From Simiduia aestuariiviva (GTDB lineage Bacteria; Pseudomonadota; Gammaproteobacteria; Pseudomonadales; Cellvibrionaceae): 64,000 bases of DNA. Below are positions 19,038 to 28,828 of this stretch, one piece after another. Both the position numbers and the translations under genes were made by a program. Under the pieces are notes generated by a model, which was not told the DNA's origin, searched no databases, and saw nothing but the letters and a program-made list of their open reading frames with translations. The DNA lies in contig NZ_JACHXZ010000003.1 in NCBI RefSeq assembly GCF_014192475.1, forward strand, positions 1 through 64,000. Reading direction: 5' to 3'. Position 1 is the stretch's first letter; every line of letters begins with the position of its first letter.

Positions 19038-19553
19038 ATGTCAGAAAGCATTCATAACAAGTTAAAAAGAGTCCGCAAGCCTCGCGTACACATCACTTAT
19101 GATGTCGAAACCAATGGTGCTGAGGTGAAAAAGGAGCTTCCATTCGTAGTTGGCGTAATGGGTGATTATTCGGGCGATAACGCGGTCAGCCGCAAGGCTC
19201 TAAAAGAGCGCAAGTTTGTGCAAATCGACCGAGATAACTTTAATGAGGCGATGGCCAAAGTTAATCCCAAGCTTGAACTTCAGGTGGAAAACACGCTTGC
19301 AGGTGACGGATCAAAAATGGGTGTCAACCTTGACTTCAAGAGCATGGACTCATTTAGTCCAGAGGCGATTGTTGACCAAGTAGAACCATTAAAACAATTG
19401 CTTGAAGCACGCAACAAATTGCGCGACTTGCTGAGCAAAGCGGATCGCTCAGAAGATTTAGAAAAAGTCCTTGAAGACATTCTTAAAAATGCTGATAACG
19501 TCACCGACATCTCAAAAGAGTTGGGCGTAGGCGAAGATAAATCAGGAGAATAA
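19038..19553 (+). CDS. tssB: TssB, T6SS sheath small subunit
   Basis: Small subunit of the contractile sheath; it pairs with TssC. It has 171 residues, the usual length, with the conserved start ([22 protein letters not shown]) and [16 protein letters not shown] precedes the ATG. Only three bases separate it from tssC, the normal arrangement for equal production of both subunits. Confidence 0.97.
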   Translation: MSESIHNKLKRVRKPRVHITYDVETNGAEVKKELPFVVGVMGDYSGDNAVSRKALKERKFVQIDRDNFNEAMAKVNPKLELQVENTLAGDGSKMGVNLDFKSMDSFSPEAIVDQVEPLKQLLEARNKLRDLLSKADRSEDLEKVLEDILKNADNVTDISKELGVGEDKSGE

Positions 19554-19556
19554 CCG

Positions 19557-21047
19557 ATGAGCACAGATGTAGCAGTAGAAACTCAAGCCCAAGAAGCGGA
19601 AGAGCAATCCTCTAGCTTACTTGAGCAGGCTATCGGCCACACCAAACAAACCAGCCGCGAAGAAGCCCAGGACTTGCTGACCAACCTGACCGAACAAGCT
19701 CTTAAAGGCACGGTCACATGGGATCGCAACCTTACGCAGACTATTAATTCGGCGGTACGCGCAATTGATGAAGCCATGTCTAAACAATTGGCAGCGATTT
19801 TACACCAAGAAAAGTTGCAGAAACTGGAAGGCTCATGGCGCGGCCTGAATCATCTGGTAATGAATAGCGAAACAGGAAAAACGTTAAAGATTCGTGTCCT
19901 AAACCTGTCTAAAAAGGAGCTATTCCGCGACTTAGACAAGGCTGTTGAATTCGATCAAAGCCAAATTTTCAAGAAAATGTATGAAGAGGAATTTGGAACA
20001 GCAGGTGGCGAGCCTTATGGCGCGATGATTGGCGATTTCGAATTCAGTAACCACCCCGAAGATATCGAATTACTTACCAAAATGTCGAATGTCGCAGCGG
20101 CAGGATTTTGCCCGTTCATTTCGGCGGCAGGTTCAGAGATGATGGGCTTCGATAGTTTTACAGAATTATCCAAGCCACGCGACTTGGGCAGTATTTTTGA
20201 GTCCGCTGAATATATTAAATGGCGCAGCTTCAGAGACAGTGAAGACTCTCGCTTTGTCACATTAGTCATGCCACGCGTTTTATCAAGATTGCCCTACGGC
20301 GCTACTACAAAACCAGTCGAATCCTTCAATTTTGAAGAGTTTGATCAGGATGCCTCTGGCATGTCTAAAGCCGCAAGCCACGATGAATATTGCTGGATGA
20401 ACGCTGCCTACGTAATGGGCGCAACGCTGACCAAGGCATTTTCTGAAAACTCGTGGTGTACGGCAATTCGTGGCGCTGAGGGTGGCGGGAAAGTTGAAGG
20501 GCTTCCCACACACTTATTCAAAAGTGATGATGGCGATACGGACCTTAAATGTCCTACTGAAATTGGCATCACAGATCGCCGTGAAGCAGAGTTATCCGCC
20601 CAAGGTTTTCTACCATTATGTCACTACAAAAATACAGACTACTCTGTATTCTTTGGTGCGCAGACGGCCCAGAAACCTAAGGCCTACGACGACCCAGATG
20701 CAACCGCCAATGCGTCAATTTCGGCACGCCTTCCATACCTGATGGCAACCTCTCGCATTGCACACTACCTGAAGGTCATGGCGAGGGATAAAGTCGGTTC
20801 ATTTATGGAAGCCTCTGACTGTGAGCGCTGGCTGAATAAATGGATTGCTCAATACACTAACTCAAACCCCGAAGCTAGCGCCGAAATGAAAGCTAAATAC
20901 CCGCTGGCGGAGGCTCGAGTCGAAGTCAAAGAAATACCAGGTCAGCCAGGCTCTTATAGTGCTATTGCCTACCTTAAGCCTTGGTTGCAAATGGAAGAGT
21001 TAACTACTTCCATGCGCATGGTCGCAAATATTCCCACACCAAGCTGA
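19557..21047 (+). CDS. tssC: TssC, T6SS sheath large subunit
   Basis: Large subunit of the contractile sheath (EvpB/VipB family). It has 496 residues with all expected blocks: L-E-G-S-W-R-G-L near residue 92, the [11 protein letters not shown] segment, [10 protein letters not shown] and the C-terminal [10 protein letters not shown]. It follows tssB directly. A strong hairpin lies just after its stop, before a second tssC-like gene, suggesting that tssBC messages are made or kept at a different level from the genes below. Confidence 0.97.
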   Translation: MSTDVAVETQAQEAEEQSSSLLEQAIGHTKQTSREEAQDLLTNLTEQALKGTVTWDRNLTQTINSAVRAIDEAMSKQLAAILHQEKLQKLEGSWRGLNHLVMNSETGKTLKIRVLNLSKKELFRDLDKAVEFDQSQIFKKMYEEEFGTAGGEPYGAMIGDFEFSNHPEDIELLTKMSNVAAAGFCPFISAAGSEMMGFDSFTELSKPRDLGSIFESAEYIKWRSFRDSEDSRFVTLVMPRVLSRLPYGATTKPVESFNFEEFDQDASGMSKAASHDEYCWMNAAYVMGATLTKAFSENSWCTAIRGAEGGGKVEGLPTHLFKSDDGDTDLKCPTEIGITDRREAELSAQGFLPLCHYKNTDYSVFFGAQTAQKPKAYDDPDATANASISARLPYLMATSRIAHYLKVMARDKVGSFMEASDCERWLNKWIAQYTNSNPEASAEMKAKYPLAEARVEVKEIPGQPGSYSAIAYLKPWLQMEELTTSMRMVANIPTPS

Positions 21048-21052
21048 TCGGA

Positions 21053-21082
21053 AGAAGCACCACCCAGCCGGGTGGTGCTTCT
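21053..21082 (+). other. 13-bp hairpin immediately after tssC, without T-tract
   Basis: A perfect inverted repeat starts five bases after the tssC stop: 13-base arms built on GAAGCACCACCC and GGGTGGTGCTTC around a four-base loop. It is followed by CAGTTCC, not T residues, so it is not a standard terminator. Such hairpins inside operons often protect the upstream message from 3' exonucleases. That would favour tssB-tssC over tssC2-tssE-tssF-tssG-clpV, in line with the hundreds of sheath subunits needed per machine. This role is inferred. Confidence 0.7.
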
Positions 21083-21119
21083 CAGTTCCATCCAACGATA
21101 GATCCCTGAGGAATTTTTT

Positions 21120-22640
21120 GTGCTTGGCGACACCATTGCGACTACGGAACGTCTGCAGCAGAAAAATCAGCGCAACGATGAACCTCAATCCCCAGAATTG
21201 ACACTAGCTATAGAGCGTTTTCTTGCTGAACGTGATGAAGCATCTGCTTTTTCGATTTGGCTCAATGATATTGCAAGCAGCCAGAGTCGCATTTTCCGTG
21301 TAAAACCCTTACTTTGCCGTGCAATTGCTGAGCTTGACGAACTGATCAATGAGCAGCTTAACGAAATTCTTCACAACAGCACCTTGCAGGCAATGGAAGC
21401 TCGATGGATAGGGCTATGGGAGCTCGTGGACAGCGGCAGCCATTGCGATAACGTAAAAATCAAGCTGTTGGATATGTCGTGGAAAGATTTAGTACGCGAT
21501 ATTGACCGCGCACCTGACATAGATCAAACCGCTTTATTTCATCTGGTCTACAATCTTGAATTTGGCACACCGGGTGGAGAGCCCTACGGCGTGCTGCTGG
21601 GCGACTATGATGTGTGCCATAGACCCACCGCTGGAAAACCCCATGACGACATACACACATTACAAGGCATAAGTCGCGTTGCTGCTGCAGCATTTGCTCC
21701 GTTTATTTGCGGCGCAGCACCAGAGCTATTCGGTCTTGACAGCTTTGACACCCTTGGTTTGCCAGTCAACCTTGAAAATGTATTTGCCCAAAAAGAATAC
21801 CTGCGTTGGCGCTCCTTAAGAAAGCAGGAGGATAGCCGATTTGTCGGCATTACACTGCCCCGCGTGCTACTTCGAGCACCCTACACGAATAGACGTACTG
21901 CGTTTCGCGGTTTGCAGTTTAAGGAACAGGTCGCCAATAAGACCAATGAACGATACTTGTGGGGAAACTGTTGTTTCGCATTCGGCACGGTGTTAATTCG
22001 TGAATTTGCAGAAGTTGGTTGGTTTTCCCATATTCGTGGAGCGCCGCGTGATTATCTAGGCGGCGGCCTTGTGACCCGATTGCCATCGCTCCCCTACCAA
22101 ACCGATAGCAAGCCCGGTCGAACGCGCATGGTCACGCAGGTGTTGATTTCTGATTTCCAAGAACGGGAACTCAGCGATCTAGGGTTTATCAGCCTGTGCC
22201 AGAGTTTTGATACGCCATTTGCTTGTTTCAACAGCACGCCGTCATTGCAGGATGCGAAAAACTACTCCCTTAAATCCGCAAACGCCAACGCCCGTATCAG
22301 CGCCATGCTACAGCAAGTTCTATGCGCCTCTAGGTTTGCCCAGTACGTAAAAGTCATGATTCGGGACAAGGTGGGCTCTTACATTCGAGACAAAGAATGC
22401 GAGCGCATGATTCAGCGATGGTTAGATCAGTACACCACAGGCAGGGATGACCTCTCTTGGGAAATGCTTGCTCGCTATCCACTAAGGGAAGCTCGGGTTG
22501 AAGTTAACGAAGAACCGGGCAAGCCCGGCGTCTACCAAAGTATCATCCATCTCAAAACACACTATACGGTCGATCATTTGGTCAGTGAACTTAAGCTCAC
22601 TACCGCGATTAACCCAGCCAGCTTCGGCGCCATAGGCTGA
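21120..22640 (+). CDS. Second TssC-like protein (ImpD-type, EvpB family paralogue)
   Basis: A paralogue of the TssC encoded just upstream, 506 residues. It shares the W-I-G-L-W-E-L core start, F-G-T-P-G-G-E-P-Y-G-V-L-L-G-D-Y, R-K-Q-E-D-S-R-F-V and V-M-I-R-D-K-V-G-S-Y blocks but is clearly diverged, including a long insertion around G-G-G-L-V-T-R-L-P. Tandem tssC genes (ImpC and ImpD) are known in several proteobacterial T6SS loci; the role of the second copy is not settled to my knowledge. It starts at GTG 21120 with GAGG eight bases upstream. It is four bases before tssE. Confidence 0.85.
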   Translation: MLGDTIATTERLQQKNQRNDEPQSPELTLAIERFLAERDEASAFSIWLNDIASSQSRIFRVKPLLCRAIAELDELINEQLNEILHNSTLQAMEARWIGLWELVDSGSHCDNVKIKLLDMSWKDLVRDIDRAPDIDQTALFHLVYNLEFGTPGGEPYGVLLGDYDVCHRPTAGKPHDDIHTLQGISRVAAAAFAPFICGAAPELFGLDSFDTLGLPVNLENVFAQKEYLRWRSLRKQEDSRFVGITLPRVLLRAPYTNRRTAFRGLQFKEQVANKTNERYLWGNCCFAFGTVLIREFAEVGWFSHIRGAPRDYLGGGLVTRLPSLPYQTDSKPGRTRMVTQVLISDFQERELSDLGFISLCQSFDTPFACFNSTPSLQDAKNYSLKSANANARISAMLQQVLCASRFAQYVKVMIRDKVGSYIRDKECERMIQRWLDQYTTGRDDLSWEMLARYPLREARVEVNEEPGKPGVYQSIIHLKTHYTVDHLVSELKLTTAINPASFGAIG

Positions 22641-22644
22641 CACC

Positions 22645-23124
22645 ATGCACGCTAATCAAGATAAAAAACTCCTATCCCCGGTGCTAGACCGATTACTCGA
22701 TGACAATCAGAGTAGATCACTTATGCAGCCACATCAGTTGTTACGGCAATTGCGAGAGAGCGTTCGACGCGACCTAGAGATCCTTTTTAACACCCGTTAC
22801 CGCTGTATTTCACCACCAAAGGAATGCCGTCACTTAAATGCTTCTGTGGTAAATTTCGGGCTGGCCGACCTCTCAACCATCAACCTTTCGTCCGCTGAAC
22901 ACAGAAAACGATTTTGCCATGATATTGAGTCCGCGATCCTACGCTTTGAGCCCAGAGTAAAGACCGTAAAAGTCACTTCTGACCAGAAATTCGACGCAGA
23001 AAACCCGTGCATTAAATTTCGCGTTGAAGCGGTATTACATACTAATCCCGCGCCAGAATTGATAATTTTTGACTCAGCCCTAGATCTTATTACCCAATCC
23101 GTAGACGTCTCGGAGATTCAATAA
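22645..23124 (+). CDS. tssE: TssE, T6SS baseplate protein (gp25-like)
   Basis: Baseplate wedge protein related to phage T4 gp25; it starts sheath assembly. It has 159 residues with the gp25 pattern: L-R-E-S-V-R-R-D-L-E-I-L-F-N-T-R near 40-55 (the L-L-N-T-R-type motif), the N-F-G-L-A-D-L-S segment, and the C-terminal F-R-V-E-A-V-L-H strand. Its stop overlaps the tssF start (TAATG), so translation is coupled. Confidence 0.93.
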   Translation: MHANQDKKLLSPVLDRLLDDNQSRSLMQPHQLLRQLRESVRRDLEILFNTRYRCISPPKECRHLNASVVNFGLADLSTINLSSAEHRKRFCHDIESAILRFEPRVKTVKVTSDQKFDAENPCIKFRVEAVLHTNPAPELIIFDSALDLITQSVDVSEIQ

Positions 23125-24953
23125 TGAGTGATGATCTCCTTTTTCAATATGAAAGAGAGTTAGCCTTTATCAATCAAAGTGCTAGCGAATTTGCCAAAAA
23201 GCATCCAGCGACAGCCTCTCGACTGCAGCTGACCGGTGACACCGTGGAAGACCCACTTGTTGGCAAACTATTGTCAGGATTTGCCTATTTGAATGCGCGC
23301 GTCCAGCAAAAATTGAACGATGACTTTCCTGAATTAACCGACGCACTGCTAGATACACTCTACCCACATTACCTACGCCCTTTTCCGTCTTGCTGCATCG
23401 TACAAATGGAGCCATCTCCAGAGCTGGATAAAATGTGTACTCTGCAAGCTGGCAGCGTAATTGAAACTGAAAGCTTTCAAGGTGAAACCTGCAAATTTAC
23501 AACGGCCTATCAGGTTGATGTACCACCTTTCAAAATCAGTTCCGCATCGCTAATGCCAAGGCCCTTCATTGCACCCGGTTCAAATGATGTGGCTGGTGCT
23601 GGAGCGGTTATTAAAATATCCCTCTCGACCTTTGATCCTGAAATCAAATTTTCAGACTTGAGTATAGATAAACTACGATTGTTCCTTAAAGGCTTGCCGC
23701 AACATGTAAACCCATTGTACGACCTACTAATGACACGGTGCATTAAAATAGTTCTTGCTAAAAATGAGGTCGATCAAAAGCCAAAGTTCTTAGACCCATT
23801 GCACCTAAAGCCCGTTGGCTTTGATGAAAGTGATGCTTTATTGCCCAACACAAAGCAAGGTTTCAATGGTTATCGGCTCCTGACGGAGTATTTTTGCTTC
23901 CCCGAGAAGTTTCAATTTATAGATTTCATTCTGGGTCAAGATTATTCATTATCCAACTATGACTCAGAACTTAGCTTATATTTCTATCTATCCGAATCTG
24001 ATTCCGAGCTTGAACATCAGCTTAACGCAGACATGTTTGCATTGGGCTGCACACCGGCGATAAACCTCTTTCGCCAAAGCGCCGACCCCATCTCACTTGA
24101 TCATACAGAATACGCGTATCACATTGTGCCCGATGCCCGCCGTGTTGAGTGCTTGGAAACCTACGCAATAGAAAATGTCCGGGCCACGGACAGCAATGGC
24201 ACTGTTACCCACTTTCGTCCATTTTATGGCATCAATCATCCAACATCAGAATCCAATAGTGCATTTTGGTTTAGCAAACGAAAAACAGTGGTAGAGGGAG
24301 AGCATCTCAACGAAGAGGCCAGCGAATCTGAAATAACATTGGTCAATCTCAATTTTTCGCCCTACACCACACATGATCAAATACTAGAAGTTGACTTGTT
24401 GTGTAGCAATCGCAATGCGCCTAAAAAACTACCCGTAGGTGGCGGCAAGCCATTTATGACATTAACAGAGGGCAGCGCGCCTTTGAAAGGCATCAGCTGT
24501 TTGGTGACACCCACTACTGCAATTCGCCCGCAGCATCGTGAGGGTGCCTACTGGCGCCTGATATCTCACCTAAATCTTAATCATCTGTCACTGACCACCA
24601 ATGGCGGATCGCCCGACGCACTAAAGGAAATTCTACGGCTATACGACTTTAAAAATTCGGCGTCGACACGAAAAATCATAGAAGCTATAAGCCGGCTTAA
24701 AACACAACCAATGACAGCGCCCATCCAAATTGAGGATATGGTGTCACTCTGTAGAGGCACGGCCATTCACCTTGAGCTAGATCCCCTCATGCTTCGTGGT
24801 GTCAGTAGCTTGATATTCGCCAATGTATTGGAAAACTTTTTTGGACTGTATTGCTCCATCAACTCCTTTACTCGATTAAAAGTCAGCTTTTCAGGACAAG
24901 ACAAGGAATTTAAGAAATGGCCACCGCGCGCCGGCGTAAAAGCCTTGCTCTGA
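23124..24953 (+). CDS. tssF: TssF, T6SS baseplate protein
   Basis: Main wedge subunit of the T6SS baseplate (VasA/ImpG family). It has 609 residues, matching the family, with the conserved N-terminus Y-E-R-E-L-A-F-I-N-Q-S-A-S-E-F-A-K-K-H-P and the block D-A-L-L-D-T-L-Y-P-H-Y-L-R-P-F-P-S. The C-terminus carries F-A-N-V-L-E-N-F-F-G-L-Y-C-S-I-N-S-F. It overlaps tssE by one base and tssG by 37 bases, so the three are translationally linked. Confidence 0.96.
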   Translation: MSDDLLFQYERELAFINQSASEFAKKHPATASRLQLTGDTVEDPLVGKLLSGFAYLNARVQQKLNDDFPELTDALLDTLYPHYLRPFPSCCIVQMEPSPELDKMCTLQAGSVIETESFQGETCKFTTAYQVDVPPFKISSASLMPRPFIAPGSNDVAGAGAVIKISLSTFDPEIKFSDLSIDKLRLFLKGLPQHVNPLYDLLMTRCIKIVLAKNEVDQKPKFLDPLHLKPVGFDESDALLPNTKQGFNGYRLLTEYFCFPEKFQFIDFILGQDYSLSNYDSELSLYFYLSESDSELEHQLNADMFALGCTPAINLFRQSADPISLDHTEYAYHIVPDARRVECLETYAIENVRATDSNGTVTHFRPFYGINHPTSESNSAFWFSKRKTVVEGEHLNEEASESEITLVNLNFSPYTTHDQILEVDLLCSNRNAPKKLPVGGGKPFMTLTEGSAPLKGISCLVTPTTAIRPQHREGAYWRLISHLNLNHLSLTTNGGSPDALKEILRLYDFKNSASTRKIIEAISRLKTQPMTAPIQIEDMVSLCRGTAIHLELDPLMLRGVSSLIFANVLENFFGLYCSINSFTRLKVSFSGQDKEFKKWPPRAGVKALL

Positions 24954-26056
24954 TAGATAGACTTCGAAGCGAGCCCTATAGCTTTGAGTTTTTTCAAGCG
25001 GTACGTTTGCTTGAAATAGCTACTCAGCAGGACTCAACTGAACAGTACGCCAAAGCACCGGTTGCTCAGCACGCGACACCAGCGAAAGAGCTTGTACGCT
25101 TCACTGCGTCGAACAAACTGTCTTTCGCAGGTGCTGATGTACTCTCACTCAACACTGAAGTTAACGGTTTAGAAAGTCCAGATCAGGAGGCTCAACTCCG
25201 GTGGCTAATGAACGTCAGCTTTTTCGGCCAAGGCGGTGCACAGGGTGTACTTCCGATCCGCTATACAGAGCTTATTCTTCAGGAATTAAAGAATAAAAAT
25301 GAAAGCCTAAGTGATTTCATCGACATTTTTAATCATCGGAGTATTTCGCTTTATTATCAAGCGTGGCACAAATACCGGGTGCCTGTTAATTTCGAAAGAA
25401 GTAAAAATCAGCGCAGCGGTCATCCTGACAAGTTTACTCAGGCGCTGCTAAGTCTGGCGGGCATTGGCACCTCTGAGCTTCAGTATCGACTGCCTTTTTC
25501 TGATGAACATATCGCAGGATTTGCAGGCTCCTTAAGCAGATCTCAGCGCACTGCTGACCAACTTAAAAGCCTTGTGTATCAAATGTTCGGCCTTGATATT
25601 GAAATTCAGCAATTTAAAGGGCAATGGCAGCCCCTTGACCAGGAGGTAGCCTGTCAACTACCGGGCCCAACCAACGGTCTAGGGGTCAATAATCAACTGG
25701 GCGTTAACTCCATCATCGGTACTGAGTGCTACCATGCGCAAAGCAAATTCAGCGTTGTCGTTTCGCCCCTGCCCTATAAGCGCTTTATGGAGCTCGCTCC
25801 AGGTACCCAGAAACTCGAGTCACTTAAGTCCCTCATTAGAATGAGCGTGGGCATGGAACTTGAATTTGATATTGCGGTTACCACCTCGAATAGCCAGGTC
25901 CCCCCCACCCGCCTCGTGGACGAGCCTGATTATCAACCCTCACTGGGATGGAATAGCCACCTGCACTCTGACAGCGTACTTGGCATCGAGCCCATGAATA
26001 TTAATTTGTCACACGACATGCATATGCCAGAAGACGGCATTCCACTTTATATCTAA
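24917..26056 (+). CDS. tssG: TssG, T6SS baseplate protein
   Basis: Partner of TssF in the baseplate wedge (VasB/ImpH family). It has 379 residues, with P-Y-S-F-E-F-F-Q-A-V-R-L-L-E near the N-terminus, the F-F-G-Q-G-G-A-Q-G-V-L-P block, and F-N-H-R-S-I-S-L-Y-Y-Q-A-W-H-K-Y-R. The ATG at 24917 lies inside the end of tssF, with AAGGAA upstream; it gives the standard N-terminus, so the long overlap looks real. Confidence 0.95.
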   Translation: MATARRRKSLALIDRLRSEPYSFEFFQAVRLLEIATQQDSTEQYAKAPVAQHATPAKELVRFTASNKLSFAGADVLSLNTEVNGLESPDQEAQLRWLMNVSFFGQGGAQGVLPIRYTELILQELKNKNESLSDFIDIFNHRSISLYYQAWHKYRVPVNFERSKNQRSGHPDKFTQALLSLAGIGTSELQYRLPFSDEHIAGFAGSLSRSQRTADQLKSLVYQMFGLDIEIQQFKGQWQPLDQEVACQLPGPTNGLGVNNQLGVNSIIGTECYHAQSKFSVVVSPLPYKRFMELAPGTQKLESLKSLIRMSVGMELEFDIAVTTSNSQVPPTRLVDEPDYQPSLGWNSHLHSDSVLGIEPMNINLSHDMHMPEDGIPLYI

Positions 26057-26072
26057 CGACAGGGACATCTAG

Positions 26073-28724
26073 ATGATCAACATAAACCTTAAGTCACTTG
26101 TGGACAAAATGGCGCCAACCATGCGCGATGCGCTTGAAGGCGCCGCAGGACTTTGCATGAGTCACAACCAGTATAATGTTGAGGTGGAGCACTGGCTGCT
26201 AAAGACACTCGACCGTGGAGATTCGGATCTCCAAATACTGCTGGAAAAATTCGAGGTGAATATCGCGCAGTTTGCACGTGAGCTGGCGGACTCCATAGCA
26301 AAGTTTAAAAACGGGAACAGTCGGCCAGCAGCACTTTCCACCACCCTCGTTGATGCCGCGAAGTATGCGTGGATGCTTGCATCCGTAGAATATGGGCATA
26401 AATTTTTAACTTCTGGCCACCTGATTACCGCCTGTCTACTAGATGAGCGTTTACGCGACCAACTTTTTGGCAGCTGCAATGCCCTGCGAACCATCGCACC
26501 AGAATCGCTACGTGAAGCAGCCCGCCCTATGATTGACAATGGGGTAGAACTCCCCAGATCAGAACCCGTCAATAATATCGAAGGCTCCGCAAACGTCGTT
26601 GCGTCAAAAACGCCCTCACTCGATAAATATACGGTCAATCTCACCCAGCGGGCCAAAGATGGCGCCATTGATCCGGTATTGGGCCGCGATGATGAAATCA
26701 GGCAGTGCATCGATATTCTAACGCGCCGCCGCCAAAACAATCCCATATTAACGGGTGAGGCCGGCGTTGGTAAAACGGCAGTTGTCGAAGGTTTCGCGTT
26801 ACGCATAGCCGATGGTGATGTGCCGGAACCACTACGAAATGTCACCGTGCGTACGCTTGATCTTGGCTTGCTACAAGCCGGCGCCAGCGTTAAGGGTGAA
26901 TTTGAAAACCGCCTCAAATCTGTAATCGAGGAAGTTCGAGCGAGTCTAGCGCCCATTATTCTATTCATTGATGAGGCCCACACCATGATCGGTGCGGGCG
27001 GAAAAGAAGGCCAAGGTGATGCCGCTAACCTGCTTAAACCCGCACTTGCAAGGGGCGAGCTGCGAACCATTGCCGCGACCACCTGGGCAGAATATAAAAA
27101 ATATTTTGAGCGAGACCCAGCGCTAACACGGCGATTTCAGGTTGTTAAAGTAGAAGAGCCATCTGAGGACAAGGCAATTGACATGATGCGTGGCATTGCG
27201 GAAACGCTGCAGGCGCACCACAAAGTTCGCATTCTAGACGAGGCAATTGTGGCTTCCGTTAAATTGTCACACCGCTATATCCCTGGCCGTCAATTACCGG
27301 ACAAATCCGTAAGCCTACTCGATACCGCCTGCGCAAGAGTCGCACTTAGCCAGTCTTCCACACCTTCGGCCATAGAGGATGCCAAGCGCCAATTACAGCG
27401 TGCTCAGTCGACCCTAGAGCGTCTCAGAAAGGAGCACGCTGCAAGTAACCGCCAACAGGAGGGCATCGCACTGTGGGAGGCAGAACTACAAAGCGCTTCG
27501 GCTGTGTTAGCAGAGCTAGAGGTTCAATTGGCTCGAGAGCAACACATTGTTGAAGAGATTCGCGCCATTCACGACACCATTGATCAAGACTACCTTGAGA
27601 GTGATACCAATAAAAAGCTCACCCCTGAAGCCCTGGCTTCACTTCAGGAAAATCTAGTGAATTTGGCGGATACGTTGACGGAGCTACAGGGGGAATCACC
27701 CATGATACAAGCTGCGGTTGACGAACAGGCCATCGCTGAGGTCATCGCCAACTGGACGGGAATCCCCGTGGGCAAGATGGTGAGTGATGAGATTCGCAGC
27801 GTACAGTCACTGGCAGACCGCTTAGGCGAGCGCGTGATAGGGCAACCACATGCGCTTGACGCAGTAGCCCAAGCCATCAGAACGTCGCGTGCAGGTTTAA
27901 CAGATCCACGTAAACCCGTTGGTGTCTTCTTGTTTTGCGGAACCAGTGGTGTGGGAAAAACCGAAACCGCTCTCGCATTGGCCGATCAATTATTTGGTGG
28001 TGAGCAAAATATCACAACCATCAACATGTCAGAGTTTAAAGAAGAGCATAAAGTGTCCATGTTGCTGGGATCGCCACCGGGCTATGTCGGGTTTGGGGAA
28101 GGCGGTGTACTAACCGAAGCGGCGCGGCGCAAGCCCTATTCGGTCATCTTGCTGGACGAGATGGAAAAAGCTCATCCAGGTGTGCAGGATATTTTTTACA
28201 GCCTGTTTGACAAGGGCACCATCAAGGACGGAGAAGGCCGAGATATCGACTTCAAAAATACCGTAATCATCATGACCTCCAATGCGGGCGAAGAAGCTAT
28301 TAGGGCCATTTTCTCCCAAGTGGACGAAAAGCCTGAACCCGATGTGTTACTCGACAATATTCGTCCCTACCTTCTCCAGCATTTCAAACCAGCGTTTATG
28401 GGCCGCGCAAACGTTGTCGCCTTCTACCCGCTTGATGACGACAATCTAATGAAAATTGCCTCCATCAATTTAAGTAAGATTGGAAAGAGAATTGGTGAGC
28501 ACTACGGAGCTGAATTTAACTATGATGAAGAAGTGCTATTGCACATAGTCGCACGCTGCCAAGAGTCAGACACTGGTGCTCGCAACATAGAGAACATATT
28601 GAATCGCACGCTGCTGCCGTCGCTGGCTGCGGAGTGTCTCGATAGAATGGCAGAGGGAACCGCCATCAATAACGTTTATGTTGGCGTCACTGAAGCTGGT
28701 GAATTTAGCTACAGTGTGAGCTGA
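26073..28724 (+). CDS. clpV: ClpV (TssH), T6SS AAA+ ATPase
   Basis: Disassembles contracted TssBC sheath for re-use. It has 883 residues: an N-terminal Clp-N domain (about 10-155) with the ClpV-type N-terminal helix I-N-L-K-S-L-V-D-K-M-A, a first AAA+ module with Walker A GEAGVGKTA (about 228) and F-I-D-E-A-H, a coiled-coil middle domain (about 420-530), and a second AAA+ module with GTSGVGKTE (about 624) and L-L-D-E-M-E-K-A-H-P. It is the last plus-strand T6SS gene, followed by a strong terminator. Confidence 0.97.
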   Translation: MININLKSLVDKMAPTMRDALEGAAGLCMSHNQYNVEVEHWLLKTLDRGDSDLQILLEKFEVNIAQFARELADSIAKFKNGNSRPAALSTTLVDAAKYAWMLASVEYGHKFLTSGHLITACLLDERLRDQLFGSCNALRTIAPESLREAARPMIDNGVELPRSEPVNNIEGSANVVASKTPSLDKYTVNLTQRAKDGAIDPVLGRDDEIRQCIDILTRRRQNNPILTGEAGVGKTAVVEGFALRIADGDVPEPLRNVTVRTLDLGLLQAGASVKGEFENRLKSVIEEVRASLAPIILFIDEAHTMIGAGGKEGQGDAANLLKPALARGELRTIAATTWAEYKKYFERDPALTRRFQVVKVEEPSEDKAIDMMRGIAETLQAHHKVRILDEAIVASVKLSHRYIPGRQLPDKSVSLLDTACARVALSQSSTPSAIEDAKRQLQRAQSTLERLRKEHAASNRQQEGIALWEAELQSASAVLAELEVQLAREQHIVEEIRAIHDTIDQDYLESDTNKKLTPEALASLQENLVNLADTLTELQGESPMIQAAVDEQAIAEVIANWTGIPVGKMVSDEIRSVQSLADRLGERVIGQPHALDAVAQAIRTSRAGLTDPRKPVGVFLFCGTSGVGKTETALALADQLFGGEQNITTINMSEFKEEHKVSMLLGSPPGYVGFGEGGVLTEAARRKPYSVILLDEMEKAHPGVQDIFYSLFDKGTIKDGEGRDIDFKNTVIIMTSNAGEEAIRAIFSQVDEKPEPDVLLDNIRPYLLQHFKPAFMGRANVVAFYPLDDDNLMKIASINLSKIGKRIGEHYGAEFNYDEEVLLHIVARCQESDTGARNIENILNRTLLPSLAAECLDRMAEGTAINNVYVGVTEAGEFSYSVS

Positions 28725-28726
28725 TA

Positions 28727-28769
28727 AAACTCCCCCTCGGGTTCATCCAGAATACCGAGGGGAGTTTTT
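28727..28769 (+). terminator. Rho-independent terminator after clpV
   Basis: Two bases after the clpV stop an inverted repeat (AAACTCCCC(C)TCGG and CCGAGGGGAGTTT) with a loop of about 14 bases is followed by T residues. It ends the tssA-clpV transcript. Because its left arm begins with A residues, it could also work in reverse for the minus-strand gene that converges from 28829. Confidence 0.88.
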
Positions 28770-28828
28770 AAAGCGACGGCGTCTAATCCCGCCTAAGGAT
28801 TCAATAGAAACTAGCGAACGCTGTTGCG

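Noticed and set aside
26162-27082. A 306-residue minus-strand frame inside clpV
   Set aside because: It is a mirror of the clpV coding sequence, Ser/Arg-rich, without domain features or ribosome site.
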